Of a stretch of 64,000 bases of DNA, positions 20,901 to 33,762 are shown piece by piece. The stretch's first letter is position 1. Every line of letters starts with the position of its first letter. A program made the position numbers and the translations under genes. A model generated the notes under the pieces. It had not been told where the DNA came from and ran no database searches. It saw only the letters and a list, made by a program, of their open reading frames with translations. This DNA comes from Punica granatum (taxonomy: Eukaryota > Streptophyta > Magnoliopsida > Myrtales > Lythraceae). Location of the stretch: NCBI RefSeq assembly GCF_007655135.1, contig NC_045127.1:13091001-13155000 (forward strand), in the 5' to 3' direction.

Positions 20901-23450
20901 ATCATGACCCTGTCAAGCGCCTCCTGCACAACTCTCTCTGACTCTGCATCAAGAGCGCTTGTGGCCTCGTCAAGAAGCAGTATTCTCGGGTCCTTTAGGA
21001 TTGCTCTCGCAATGGCAATCCTCTGCTTCTGCCCCCCAGATAGCTGGATCCCGTGCTCACCCACCATTGTGTCCAGTCCCTGAAACAAAACTCGAGTACT
21101 CACATGTTTTCAGTTGGTGAATGAGGAAGTTATAACCAAGGAAGAAAAGATGTACAAGTACCTGAGGCAATTTGTCGATAAACTTGGCAGCATTTGCCAG
21201 CTTGGTAGCGGCCTTTATCTCTTCATCTGTTGGTCCTTCCTTTCCGTAAGATATATTTTCCCGTATGGTCGAAGCAAACAGAACTGGTTCTTGACTTACT
21301 AAGCCTATCTTCTGCCTTAACCACTTCAGTCGAAAGTTCTTAATGTTGATTCCATCAATAAGGACTTCACCTGCTTGTGGGTCATAAAACCTCTCAATCA
21401 AATTAACTACTGTAGATTTTCCGCTCCCACTCTCTCCCACCAAAGCCAAGTTCGTGCCATTTGGTATCGAGAGAGAGAGCCCATTGAAGATTAGCTCATC
21501 AGGCCTGGCAGGATAGCTGAAGTAGACATCCCTCAGTTCTATATCACCACGAATGTCATCCAACTGCAGTCCCCTAGTGTCGTAAGCATCGATAAGAGGT
21601 TTTCGACTGATGGCCTTGAACATCTTAAATGCTGCCACCTGCCCTGCAGTGAACGTGCTCAGGCATGGAGAGGCCTGACCCAGTGCCCTTAAGAAAACAA
21701 CCAGAAAACAGAGGTAAAAATTGGATTATTTTGACATTTTCATAGCAGAGCAATTAGAAAACTGTCCCTGTTTCTTTTTCCTGGAAACACAGTGATAAGT
21801 TTCCGATCATATTCTGGAACATGTTTTTGTTAGTGGAAGCATGAAGAGTAAGACTTGTCTTTGTATTCTGAATGAACTGAAGAGGAAGAGATTTGAATGC
21901 ATTTTCCATGCAAGAAACAGAAAATCTGGACGGTTTTCTGCAACTGACTCACTTTGACATTAAGAAATCGAGACATACATTGAGCCAACTAGCACGGAAA
22001 AGATAATGTTCATGACATCTCCTCCTGTGTATCCCTTCTCGATGATAACCTTTCCACCAAACCAAAGGGCTAGAGAGTAAGTGCACATCACAATGAACAT
22101 CATCAACCCAAACCCGAATCCCGTGGCCAAACCTTCTTGGACTCCTGATTTGTAAGCCTTGTTTAAAGATCTGTTGTACTTTGCAATAGCTAATTTCTCT
22201 CCCGTAAATGATGCAACCTGTACAGTAGGAAAAACTCCATGATATTGATACTTTGATGGTAAAGCCTGAACTCAAATAAAAGAAAGACGGACAAATTCTT
22301 TTTTTCTTTTTGTTTATACATACTGTTCTTATTGAACCAATGGCTTGCGCAACTACAGTTGATGCGGAGGAGTAAGCAGATAGCCCACGAGCTGACATTT
22401 TTGCCACGATGGTGGTCATGATCGCACCCGACAATATGAGAGGTGGAATCGAACTTAACATGACGAGGGTGAGAAGCCATCCTTTAATGAATGCCACGAT
22501 AAATCCTGCTATAAATGTCACAACTGACTGTAGAAACTGTCCCACCTAAGTTATACGAAGAGAATATGAAAGTAAAAGCATTATTTTCAAACCATCGTAT
22601 AACTTCCATGCACCTATCAGAAATTAGCACTTAGCATCCCTTTGAGTCGGAACAATACCTTTTCACCCATGGCGCCTTGAATGAGAGCAGTGTCACCCGA
22701 CATCCGTCCGATGATCTCCCCAGTATTTGTTTCTTTGTCAAAAAAGGCAACGTCTTGCCCCAAAATTGTCTTCAGATATAATCTTCGAATCCGTGCAGCC
22801 TGCCTCTCACCAGTGACCATCCAGCAAGCAACCTCTAGGATCCATGTAATACAAAAACAAATCTTTGACGTAAATTCAGGCAACCACTAAACAGTTTGAA
22901 GGGACAAATCCAAAGGCCTTGGTTCAAATGGAGCCAAAGTGGAATATGGCAATTTCATTTCAAAGATACTTCCATTTTATTACACTGAAAAGTGGTCTTA
23001 AGGTGAGCCGTTCACATAAGCCATGGAACTGTACTTACGGAAGAATGATGCGATGCCTGATCCTAAAGCCAGGTAGACGAACTTCAGAGACACCTGAAAT
23101 CAGTTCATTAACGCTTCATGATGGGAAGAGGATCAAGTTGAAGTCAAAGATACTGAGAATGAGAATATGCTTACCATGGACACGTTATGCAAAACAACCT
23201 TTGTATCCCCTGCACCCCCGAAAGAGTCCAGGAGCTCCCCGAAGATTACCGTCATGAGAGGAAGGCAGATCCCACTCCCGACAGCACCAACTGTGCCTAC
23301 AACCATAAGGGTACAGTCCAAGGAATCCGCAAATGAGAAGAGCCGGTAAAATGGTACCTTAAACTTGCCCCCTATCTTTTCCTTGTTCTGCTCCTCACTG
23401 GACTGCCGTTCTGCCTTTACATCTCCATCAAGGTTGCTCTCCTCTGCCAT
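18000..23450 (-). CDS. ABCB full transporter (P-glycoprotein/MDR, ABCB4/11/21-like), 12 exons
   Basis: ATP-driven plasma-membrane exporter; plant members of this clade move auxin or alkaloids. Exons (minus): 23450-23175, 23093-23039, 22834-22659, 22545-22324, 22217-21979, 21687-21162, 21079-20806, 20641-19767, 19619-19353, 19265-19002, 18921-18628, 18353-18000. The sum is 3822 bp, or 1273 aa, with no frame break. Layout is TMD1-NBD1-linker-TMD2-NBD2. Walker [10 protein letters not shown] occurs at about 407-415 and again in exon 11, LSGGQKQR signatures in exons 7 and 12, and [14 protein letters not shown]alker B/D-loops in both halves, followed by H-loops (VAHRL). Exon lengths match the paralogue at 39956 in ten of twelve exons; exon 8 is 3 bp shorter and the terminal exons differ. 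Both ATP sites look catalytic. Substrate and transport direction cannot be inferred. Confidence 0.95.
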
Positions 23451-25319
23451 TTTTTCTCAACAGACAGCACCAGATATCAATCACCGATCAGCCTGAGAAT
23501 CAGAATGTTCGGTTCTTCCTCAAAGAAGCACAAGAAGAAGATTGATTGGCTACGCCCATTTAATAGACAACGTGAATCAAGAAAATTTCATGACTTTGGA
23601 CCATATCAGATCATTATTGTCACTAACACGTATAGAAAAGCTTATTTTTCATGTATGATCAACGGTTTTCTGCAGGGGACCACATGATGTGTGCTGCAGA
23701 TGATGTTCAGCCTACTCCCGATCCTATTGACAGAGGAATTTGTCTTTATTACCAAACCAAATGTCTCAATAGGATCTCTTAAGCATTATAATAATTAATC
23801 AGAAAGACAATTGCAACAATAATTTGCTTAGAATATTCCTTATCAATGCTCTAGAAGAGACCTTAGTCTTATAATCAAATGTTTCTCCTACATCAGGATA
23901 GTTGAAATATCATATTTGATTGGTAACATATAATTTGTTTTTGTTGGTCTCATTAAACCCACAGGCATTAAAACATAATAATATATTGCCAAAATGGGTC
24001 ATATTTCATCATAAGTGATGAGGACATGAAAATAAAGGGGAATCTCATGCACAAGTCAATGCCAAGAGGAAACCCCACTTCTGCAGTTGTTCCATTGATG
24101 TTTGTTTACGATTCATATGTCACTGGCATCGTTTTTGCTCACTTCTTTGATCGATCGATTGACATCATTCTCATATATGAGAGAAGAGGCTGACAGCTCT
24201 ATTTGTAGTGTCCTCAGGATCCAATTGAATGTTTTCTATGAAGAAAACATGAACTCACTGTCGTACACATCGATGTTGGATTAGTTAATGATGATGATGT
24301 ATAGATAGCTGTAGAAAGATGGCCCAGCTATATGCATTATTTGAGGTCCAAAACACTCAGACATCATGGTATTGTGCTGATTTTCCAGTTTCCAACAATA
24401 TATATACCATTAAAAATGGGAAAATTATTGTTAAGAAATCTACATATTAAAAAAAAGGATTAGGTGAAATTACCTCATGCAGCGTCAAAAAGTTCAAGAA
24501 GTTCAGCTAGGGTCCCTTAGACTTAAAAATATGATGAGGTTAATTAGCTTATGAACATGACATCTGAAAGAGAAGTAATCAAAATTGATCGGTCATCAAA
24601 CATTTACTCATCAGGTTGCTGAGGGAAGATGTCCTCTCTCGACTTTTACCTAGATGTAAACTAACCGACCCAGAAAAGACTTTCGAGATTAAAAGATACT
24701 TGGTCACGAACAAAGTATCAACATTAATGAGAAGTTGTTTGGTCGGGGCAATCCGCAAGTGTTTCCACAAGACTGTCAATCGGGTCAGGGTGATCACGCC
24801 ATTATTTATTCGGCTTTTTGGGTTTCGCACCTGATGATATAACGATGGATGTAATTTTTTATTCGCTGGATTGACCTGCAAAACACTCTGGTGATTGTCA
24901 TGTACTGTTAAATACAATGGATTCGTTGAGTTTTGGAATTTTAGCTGCATTTTATTTTTTGAAATTAGCCAGTTCACTAGTCAAGTTCACCGGGCTCTTA
25001 TGCAGAGTCTATATGAACAAGATCTTGAGTCTAGTAGAGAGGTCACCTGTTATTAATAGGATTCACGGCTGTTCGTCTATTGTTTCTCACACCAGACTCG
25101 CCAAGGAAGACGTGGTAATGTCTAATCAACGCAGGATATAAGAGCATAGTTTTATCTGTAGAATTTACACCGCCACACTGGAGTGAGCGATCTTGTGATA
25201 TGGATATGGCCACTATATTGCTTCTTGGATATATAATCTATGAACCTATGAAGCAGAGCAAGTGAAGAGAGCACTGACTAATTAACTATTAACCTTAATC
25301 TGAAGCCAAGAAATTTTGT
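23451..25319. other. Intergenic: upstream region of the first ABCB gene
   Basis: AT-rich with only short open frames; the largest (24579-24977, minus, 132 codons) has no recognisable motif. The ABCB promoter must lie in the first kilobase, but no clear TATA box could be assigned. Confidence 0.45.
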
Positions 25320-25585
25320 GCTCCGTTTGTTATCAAAGTCGTGATTTAAGATTTTAACTTTAACTTTAACTCAAAACACTACACAACAAAACACACATTT
25401 CAAAAGTCAAATTGGTGGGCCCCATATATTATTAAAATACAATCCCATTATAATTAATTATCTCTACCTTCCATTCATTTTATATTTCAAAAGTCAAACT
25501 GGTGGGCCCCATATATTTTTGTCTTCTTCTACAATCACAATCACAATCACAAATTCGTGACTTTAACTCCGAAAACAATCGCATT
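25320..25585. mobile_element. Tourist-like MITE with internal duplication
   Basis: Shares with the element at 5767-5960 the start (CTCCGTTTGTT) and the internal ATTTTAACTTTAACTTTAAC block, and ends in ACTTTAACTCCGAAAACAA. A 27-bp-scale segment containing GGTGGGCCCCATATATT occurs twice (about 25407 and 25501), so the copy carries an internal duplication. TTG on both sides may be a mutated target duplication; boundaries are good to about 5 bp. Confidence 0.6.
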
Positions 25586-25769
25586 GTTGAATTCGATGGA
25601 TATTGTGTACTTGTTTATTTTGGCCTCCCTTTTTGTTATATTTTAAAAGAGTGCTATTCCAATTTGGACAAAATAAGTAAGATCAAGGTAGATTATCACA
25701 ATCATCAGATACCATACATGTGTTGACAGTCAATCCTGAGCGCCACAAAGTAAGTCGAGAACTATGGGA

Positions 25770-27320
25770 TAATTTGGGTAAATTTCACTTACACATAGTT
25801 TCCAAAAAGACAACTATTTTATTTCCCCTACTTTTAAAATTGGACACTTGCGGCCCCTAGCTTGTTTAGCTCAGATGGCAGGTTCCTAGGAGCCACACGG
25901 ACATATATGCTGATGCAGGAGTTTTAATATTTTTTATATCAGAAAATTAAAAATAAAGTAATTTCTAAATCAATAATACCATACTTATTTTTTTTTTCTT
26001 TTTCATGCTGCAGCATATAATGAAATAATTTCACCATACGTCACCAAAATATAAAATTTTCACCCACAATATTCCGTCTATTTTTTTTTTACCATATGAC
26101 ACCATTTTTTTTACTATGAGCCTTTTCTGGAGCAATTTTGCAGGATTTAATACTTGAGCAACCTAAAACAAATATAATAAAAAAAAACTAGGGGGATGCA
26201 GGCATTAGAGAAGGGGCTGGGGGAGCCCCGCTGACCACTCACCCCCCAATTGCGGTCGTTAGCCAGATCAGATAGCGCCGACGATCTCGATAGGGGGTGG
26301 GGGTGGCTACGGGGATGCCCCCATCCCCCGATCGAGATCATCGGTCGGCTCAAATCGCGCTTTCAACCTTGACAGGGTGATGGGTAGCTAGTAGAGGTGC
26401 CCTAACCCCCGAATTTTGGAGATCCCAGCCTCCTGGGATCTCCCAAATCAGGGGACCGGGGCCGTTCCACAGGCTACCCACCCCCCGATTGATGTTGTCG
26501 GCTAGCTAAGACCGCGCTAGTGACCTTGGTCGGGGGGTGGTTGGCCGGCGATAGCGGCCCCATACACTACTCCGATGCCCCTTAATTTTCTCTTTCTTTT
26601 TTTTTCATTTCATTTTGATTTATTTGTTTTTGGTCCCTCAAGCTCTCAAACTTGTAAAACTGCCCTAAGAAAAGTCCACTGTAAAAAAAATTGTGTTTTA
26701 TGGTAAAAAAAAATGGAATGTTGTGGAGTGAAAAAAAAATTCATGACATATGATGAAATTATTTCATTTTATGTTGCAGAGTAAAAAAAAAAATCGTGAC
26801 GTATAGTGCTATTTCCCCTAAAAATGGGTATTCTCTTAGCTAGTCTCTCTAAGCGTGGGAGTTTAGGGTCTCCCAACTGGTCACCACCTCCACTAGCGAT
26901 GTCTGTGCAACCTCACTGGCAGGTGGTAGCCGGCTGATGTGAAGGCCCCCCACCCCATATCCAAAGGGATCTCAAAATGTAAATGCCACTTGACCTAGCG
27001 TTGGGGGTCTCCCCGCATGCTAACATTCGTACAGGTAGCGGCCTTCGGCCATCAACCCCACCAGTGACCTTGCAGGTGGTGGCTGGCGAGGAAGCCTCAC
27101 ACCACCCTCACCAGAGAGGGCATTTTTTTAAAAAAAATTTTAGAAAGAATTAAATTATTGGAAAAAATGCCACTTTAGGTAAATGTTCTTAGGTAATCCT
27201 AGTAACTTTGCCACATTAGCAAAAGTATGGGTAAGGGATAGTAGGCGTCCAATTTAAAAAATAAGGGGTGCCGTTGTTTTTCTTTTCGAAACCATAAAAA
27301 AATGTTGGTGGAATTTAAAT
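25770..27320. mobile_element. Fold-back, long-TIR (MULE-like) element with GC-rich core
   Basis: The left arm (about 25775-25890) and the reverse complement of the right arm (about 27195-27318) align over about 115 bp. Shared blocks include AAATTYCAC, GTTTCSAAAA, AAATTGGAC and ACTAGGA- or CCTAGGA-type motifs. A second complementary zone pairs 25976-26150 with 26640-26800 (AATGAAATAATTTCA, TACGTCAC). The core (26190-26570 and 26870-27110) is much more GC-rich than the surroundings, with perfect hairpins and GGGGG/CCCCC runs. No transposase frame is visible, so it is non-autonomous. Superfamily is inferred from the TIR length. Confidence 0.65.
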
Positions 27321-28880
27321 ATATAAAAATTAAGCTCAATTAATGTTTTTCTTTTGGTATAGTTCAATTAATGTTTTTTGTTTTTTTTGTGAATAGTTCA
27401 ATTAATATTATACTATGGAGTAAATTAACAACTTGATCCTTGACATTTGAAGCGGTTACCATTTTTCTCTGACTCCTTTTTGTAGTCGTTAAAAGGAAAT
27501 TACCGCATTTGGGTATAAAATATAAAGAGCATCAATATGTTCATCGACAAGACTTCTTATGTTGCTCAAATCTAGAAGAAGACCTAAAAAGAACTGAAAA
27601 AACAACCGAAAGCAACGGGCAAGGATATTATTTTCCTACTGTAAGCACAGTCAGGAATTTAATTTTTCTATGTTGTCTATTCTGACTATGATAGAACATA
27701 GGAAAAAATCATTAAAATCTCAAAAGAAAAATTCAAAAGTATAAGAAAATTCTTACGAGCTTCCAGGTAGGTAATTCATAAAAGAAATTTAACTACCACC
27801 CACAAAAAGAAAAAAGAAAAAAGAGAAGCTAATTTTTCAGAAACATAACAGAGATGGTGATTCTTCCATTTTCTTCTGCAACTTTTCTATAAGCTGTTAA
27901 GGCGTAGGAAACTAACGCATCTCTCTTTGTTATTGAACCGTTGTTTAACTCTGAAAGATGTTATTTTTAAGCATATTTTAATTGCTGGAAAGATATAATG
28001 AAGAGCGAACAGTGCTTTAGATAGAGGTGTAAACGGTTCACGTTGGTCGGGTTTCAGGTCCCCGAGTTTCTGGTCGGGTATTTTGGAAGCAAAGCCCGAC
28101 CAAAAACAAAATAGAATAAACAAAAAAAAACCGACCTCTATTGGGTCGGGTTCTCGAGTAACCCGAGTTTATGGGTTAAAAATATTATAATTGATTTCCT
28201 ATGATATTCTTCACTACCTTACTGAATAAAACACCATAAATAAAACCCTATTACCATTGCATAAGTCACAATATGACACCATAGTCATCACATAAAAAAA
28301 GAATTAGGGCATGAGGGAGGGAGTTGCGGGTTTGTTTGAATTCTTATTTTGCTATGGTTAAATTAATAAAATAATTAAAGTCGGGTCGGATTGGGTTTTG
28401 TTGGGTTGCATTTCTACAATCTGATACCCGAACTGATATTCGAAATTGCATATCAAACCTGCCCAAATTCCTAATCGGATTTCGGGTGTCGGGTTTCGGG
28501 ATCAATTCCGCTTAATTCTTTTTGGTTTTCGGAACTTATTATAATTATTATGTTATCAAGGTTAAGATGAAACCCGAATTAGAATTAGTTCTAACCTATA
28601 AACTAATGTCCGTTTTCTCAACCAAAAAAATATATGTCCAGAAAATATAGATTTTTTAAGGGAAACGAAAATAGCAAACCGTTAGAAAAAATAATTGCGG
28701 AAAATGAAATAATAATAATAATGAGATGAAGGAAAAGGTTAGTTATGGGTTAGAATGGATCGTGCGAGAGTAGTGGAGGAGAGGGAGAGAGACGGAGGAG
28801 CGAGTCCGGTGGCCATATTTTCGGTGGGTTGAACGACCGATTCCGGCGTGGTCGGAGCTCCCTCTCTCTCTCTCTCTACT
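27321..28880. other. Intergenic: upstream region of SAM synthetase
   Basis: No supported gene. Stretches near 28040-28160 and 28380-28510 are rich in the CGGGTT/ACCCGA type words common in degenerate plant repeats. The promoter of the SAM synthetase gene lies at the right end; a CT microsatellite (28859-28877) and a CATATAAT element (about 28881) precede the likely 5' UTR. Confidence 0.45.
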
Positions 28881-28997
28881 GCATATAATTTGAGCCTTCC
28901 CCTCCGTTCTTTCTCCCCTCTATTTCCCTTGTACCTCTTCAATTATTAATCGCTGATCTTCTTCTTTGCCGCCAGCCCACGATTCAGAGTCAACCGG

Positions 28998-29412
28998 GTA
29001 GGCAGTTCTGAGCTTGAGCTTGAAGTTCCTTTTTTTTTTCTTTTTTTTTTCCCTATTATCATCATCGTCATGTAATTTTTCCTTCATTTTGGGCGTGATT
29101 CTGTTGTGGGTCGTTCAAATCCATGGAGAAGTTTTGTTCTTTCGAATCTTCTTCCTGTAAATTGTAATGGGCAAAGTATGATCCGAGGTTCATATTAGAT
29201 GATGCTTTTTCCTACCTTGATCATGAGCTGGGAATACATGTAACCTTCTGGCTTTTGTTCGAATTGGTGTCTATGTTGGCATGTTGATGAATTGCGGGAG
29301 TACATTTGAATATTCATTCGTTTTCTCGTAACGACGAACCTTCCGGCTTAACCGACTGCCTCGATTTGCTGTGGAATTTCTCTTGCCCTGGATTAATGTA
29401 TCTTGTTTACAG
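28998..29412 (+). other. Intron in the 5' UTR of the SAM synthetase gene
   Basis: A donor CCGG/GTAGGC at 28998 and an acceptor TTGTTTACAG ending at 29412 bracket a T-rich segment. The acceptor sits two bases before the ATG at 29415. A single leader intron with an uninterrupted coding exon is the usual layout of plant SAM synthetase genes. Such leader introns often raise expression. The donor is the best-looking site, not a proven one. Confidence 0.65.
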
Positions 29413-29414
29413 CG

Positions 29415-30587
29415 ATGGAAACTTTCCTATTCACCTCGGAATCCGTCAATGAGGGTCACCCGGACAAAATCTGTGACCAGGTGTCTGATGCAATCCTCGA
29501 TGCCTGCCTCGAGCAGGACCCCGAGAGCAAGGTCGCGTGTGAGACCTGCACCAAGACCAACATGGTCATGGTCTTCGGGGAGATCACCACCAAGGCCAAG
29601 GTGGACTACGAAAAGATTGTCCGAGACACTTGCAGAGGGATCGGGTTTGTGTCGGCTGATGTAGGGCTCGATGCTGACAAGTGCAAGGTGCTTGTCAATA
29701 TCGAACAGCAGAGTCCAGATATTGCCCAGGGGGTCCATGGCCACCTCACCAAGAAACCCGAGGAGATAGGGGCCGGAGATCAGGGCCACATGTTTGGGTA
29801 CGCTACCGATGAGACCCCTGAGCTCATGCCCCTGACACATGTCCTGGCAACGAAGCTGGGGGCGAGACTGACAGAAGTAAGGAAGAACAAGACTTGTCCA
29901 TGGCTCCGGCCCGATGGTAAGACTCAGGTGACGGTAGAGTACCGGAATGATGGTGGAGCCATGGTCCCCCTGCGGGTCCACACTGTTTTGATCTCAACCC
30001 AGCATGATGAGGGTGTTACGAACGACAAGATTGCAGAGGACCTTAAGGAGCATGTGATTAAGCCGGTCATCCCGGAACAATACCTGGACCCAAACACAAT
30101 ATTCCACCTGAACCCATCGGGGCGGTTTGTGATCGGTGGGCCCCATGGGGATGCAGGCCTTACGGGGAGGAAGATCATCATAGACACCTATGGTGGATGG
30201 GGAGCCCATGGTGGTGGGGCCTTCTCGGGAAAGGACCCCACTAAGGTGGACAGGAGCGGGGCCTATATCGCGAGGCAGGCTGCTAAGAGTGTTGTGGCCT
30301 CTGGCCTTGCACGAAGGTGCATTGTTCAGGTCTCCTACGCAATCGGAGTTCCAGAGCCGCTGTCTGTGTTTGTGGACACTTACAAGACCGGGAAGATTCC
30401 TGACAAAGACATCCTTGCATTGATCAAGGAGAACTTTGACTTCAGGCCGGGGATGATCTCGATCAACCTCGACTTGATGAGGGGTGGCAACTTCAGGTAC
30501 CAGAAGACTGCCGCTTATGGGCACTTTGGTCGGGATGACCCCGACTTCACCTGGGAGACTGTGAAGCTCCTCAAGCCCAAGGCATAG
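29415..30587 (+). CDS. SAMS: S-adenosylmethionine synthetase (methionine adenosyltransferase), single coding exon
   Basis: Makes S-adenosylmethionine from methionine and ATP in the cytosol, supplying methyl groups and the precursor of ethylene and polyamines. The 390-aa product is full length for the family. It begins [20 protein letters not shown], with the ATP/substrate-binding GHPDK motif, and contains the signature [15 protein letters not shown] and the P-loop-like [19 protein letters not shown]. It ends in TVKLLKPKA. The upstream in-frame TTG at 29403 lies before the splice acceptor and is not a start. Codon usage is strongly GC-biased, which produces two long antisense open frames (29427-29981 and 29994-30524) that are artefacts. 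It sits between the two ABCB genes. Confidence 0.98.
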   Translation: METFLFTSESVNEGHPDKICDQVSDAILDACLEQDPESKVACETCTKTNMVMVFGEITTKAKVDYEKIVRDTCRGIGFVSADVGLDADKCKVLVNIEQQSPDIAQGVHGHLTKKPEEIGAGDQGHMFGYATDETPELMPLTHVLATKLGARLTEVRKNKTCPWLRPDGKTQVTVEYRNDGGAMVPLRVHTVLISTQHDEGVTNDKIAEDLKEHVIKPVIPEQYLDPNTIFHLNPSGRFVIGGPHGDAGLTGRKIIIDTYGGWGAHGGGAFSGKDPTKVDRSGAYIARQAAKSVVASGLARRCIVQVSYAIGVPEPLSVFVDTYKTGKIPDKDILALIKENFDFRPGMISINLDLMRGGNFRYQKTAAYGHFGRDDPDFTWETVKLLKPKA

Positions 30588-31289
30588 GGCCCGCCCTGCC
30601 TGCCTGCTTACTGCTGCTCCATGATGATTTGAAATGCATTGTTGCTGTGTTTTGTTCGATCAACTTTGATTTTCCTCGTGATTTCATTCTGCTTTGAGGG
30701 GGAGTTGACACCTTTAATATGAATGTTCTGTCCGACGATTGAGACTGTGTTGTATAGAGGGGTCATATGAGATGATAGAAAGTACCAGAGGATGTGATCG
30801 ATATTCTTTGAATTTGTTCTATTCTTTTCGTTATATATTTCGTGGGACTTTCAGTTTTCATTTATTGTAGTTGTAGATCTTCTATCCAAGCTTATTTCAT
30901 ATAAATAATTTAGCTTTACAAAAACCAAACTGCCGTTACGTCCAATGAGCTAAAAAATAGCCGTTTATGGTGCGCAATTGTTTTGGTATCAGTCCTTATA
31001 ACATCACATGGTGAGGTTGAAAATTGGCCTTGGCTTCTGGCTTTCTGGCCCGATGATGCCATGGCTAGCACCAACGATGAGAGAGGGAGCTGAAAGTGCA
31101 GCAAGTTAGGTAGCGAGTTAAGCAGTTGAAAGCATCGGAACAGCTGCTTCTTTTTGCACCGAAGATTGAGTGATGGGACTGGACGACTAGAAGTGTTTCA
31201 CGTGTGCCTGAAGTTCAAGTATTACGAAACCTCCGCTTGGCAGTCCTATCTGAAAGGTATATATCCAAAAGCTGTTCTTTAAAGATAAG
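30588..31289. other. SAM synthetase 3' region and flank
   Basis: Contains the 3' UTR of the SAM synthetase gene (T-rich, to about 30850) and unassigned sequence up to the ABCB relic. The stretch 31090-31289 may hold further, very diverged ABCB exon 11 sequence, but I could not align it reliably apart from a TATCCAAAAG word near 31263. Confidence 0.4.
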
Positions 31290-32255
31290 AAACATCAGGA
31301 TACTTCACCCGTTGCGTTTTCTGTATGTATTGGTAAGGTGATGATTCTGGACAAATGGGACAGATATTGGACCATCGATACTGAAGGGGCCAAGCTATGG
31401 ATCTCAGCATTGTTCCGTCGGGCCAAATCTTATTACTTATGAAAAATAAAATCATTCGAATCTATAAGTTTGTGGAAAAGGAAATCGGTCGAACTAACAA
31501 CCATGCAGTTCATTCAGAAAATTGGAATGGATCACCCCGTTTCAGTAAAAGACCACTCTTTTGCTGATCCCTTTTCTTTGAAAGCTCTGGACCGTGGAGT
31601 TTGGGCTGGAGCAATCAGGTCTCCAAACTATGATTTGAGGTCCGTATATTGTTTATACTATTTTCTTTGACCAAATTCGGGAATACTTCAGGAGTAGGAC
31701 ACAGCAGGCCGTGCGTGGGAAGTGCAGTTATCGAGGGGTTAGTTGCAGAGTTGCAGCATTGAGGGTCATAATGAAGTTCCCAATAATAGTACTACTCGAT
31801 GAGGCCATGACTTCACTCGATGCAGAGTGGAAGCAGCTAATCTAGGATGCGTCGGAACGAGTCATGATAAACCAGATGGCATGGTGGCCACCATAGCTTG
31901 GTATCATCAGGAGAATCGACCAAATCCCGTGATGAAGAACAGAGTGGTCACCGAGAGACGGAAGCACGATGTCAAGGACAGGATATATGCTTCCTTGGTA
32001 GCATTACTTTCAAATGCTCCATCGGAGTGGGGTTCCATATCTGCCCAAACCTGTTAAAAATAGATCAAATCTCAAGAAAAGAAAACAAATGGTTTCACGA
32101 CCATACGAATATTCATCATCTTTGTTGTGTATGACATTGACATGTGATTAAACAAATCAAAAATACGTATACTCTCCAGCTCAGTACACAGTACTCTAAT
32201 ATTCTTCATGCACATTTTGTGGCCCCTTATAAACTTCTGCAGCAGCGCAGGAGAA
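31290..32255 (+). pseudogene. Decayed ABCB gene 3' end (NBD2 plus intron 11 and 3' flank)
   Basis: The segment 31285-31350 resembles the start of intron 11 of the ABCB gene at 18000-23450 (AAGAAACATCA, then TTGGTAAGGTGATGATTCTG). At 31680-31700 the intron 3' end is conserved (GGGAATACTTCAG) and is followed by a degraded exon 12. That exon carries a recognisable Walker B remnant (VLLDEAMTSLDAEW), but the ABC signature is frameshifted, in-frame stops are present and the original stop is lost (APSEW instead of APS-stop). Homology continues about 200 bp past the old stop (CTCTCCAGCTCAGT and CCCTTATAAACTTCTGCAGC, matching the reverse complement of 17790-17870). It keeps an intron, so it is a DNA-level duplicate, not a processed pseudogene. 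Confidence 0.8.
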
Positions 32256-33762
32256 GAGAACATATTCCTTCAGAAGAACATTTGCTTTGAATAGATGTTC
32301 TGATCTCTATGCATGTGCCGACATAACCTTTTTTCTCGATACCCAAATAGGGAGGAAAATCGATACCACAGCTTTAACTAGACTGACATCAACTGGGGTG
32401 ATCACGATTTCATGAACTCATATGGGCTTCAATTCTTTCGACTGTTTTCTCTACAGCAAAAATAAAGACTGCGGAGAAATTTAAACTTGACGAGTTTGAA
32501 GGCTGAACAATTAAAAGTTGAATTTTAACTTAGAAAAGGGCCGGTCCCAATACTATTGTGGTTGGCTCACCAGTCGAATGAGTCGGTTAATAACTGATCG
32601 AACTAGCAATTTATACTGACCTAGCTCCGTAGGTCTCACGAAACTGGAGGAACTTAGTGTTCTATACATACAAAAATCACGTAAAGAACAGAGTAAGATA
32701 TATAATACAGTGACAACAAGATAAAATATAATTGTCATGGCACATATAGATGAGCTGGTCAAAGATCAAATTAGTGCAAATTGATGCTACAAACAGTTGT
32801 CCTTTCCAATTAAGTGCTCAATTAAGAGTCAAATTGGATGAAAGGATCTTGTTTGGCGTGATATGTAATTCAGATTCCTCTTCTCTATATTTCTATATTA
32901 AATTATGGGTATTTCTGTTTAATGTACCTGATTTGGGAATATATCTACTTCACGCATGAAATTACAGTAGAGCAATGCAGGGGTTCGGAACTCACTGGAA
33001 GCATTTCGTGATTAGGCCAAGCTGATATTTTAACGAGATTAATCTTAGCTAATAAGTTGAGTATATCTATGGTCTTACTTGGGGGGTGGGTGGGTGGGAA
33101 AGAAATTCATTGTTAGATTTATTAATGAATTATATGCAAGAACTGATTGACTTGATTCAGTGGATTTGTTTTGGTGATTTTAGGTACCCTTTTGTCTGAA
33201 AAAGAAGAGATCATCTACTGCTTTTCCTATGGGACATTGATGCACGGAAAGAAATGGCAAAAAACAAAAAGAAAAAGGAAAGAAAAAAAGATCTTCCATT
33301 ATCTAACCACCATTAGTTTTGAAAGCACATCAAATTATTGATGACATAAATCCAGGAAACAAATTGATAAACTAATCATAAATCCCAACGCAAAATTGGA
33401 GCCACCACTCAAATCAGCTAATCTTTTCATTTCTTGTCAAATTATTTTCTTGTTGTGTGTTTCTTTCTTTTTCGTTTGCGATATATCTTTCTCCTCTCGA
33501 ATCACTTGTTAAGTCGTGTTATCGTCTTGTTTACTTAAACTCATCTTCTTTTTCTTTTGCCCAGAAAAAGCTCAACTTTTTTTCCCTTAAAAAAGCAGGA
33601 ATTCGAAAAATACACATTTTCTAGCTCTTTTTTTCCGTATAACATTTAGAGAAGATGCAACTACTTGTAGCAGGAAATTTTATAGTGCAATCACCAAAAG
33701 TGATGGCATGGTGCACTCAAATACTGTACTAGAAGTTTGAATAAAGTTCTCATGAAATCCAT

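Noticed and set aside
24579..24977. 132-codon minus-strand frame
   Set aside because: No motif; AT-rich intergenic; probably chance.
29427..30524. Long minus-strand open frames (184 and 176 codons) opposite SAM synthetase
   Set aside because: They lie entirely antisense to a highly codon-biased conserved gene and show no domain; typical shadows of GC-rich third positions.
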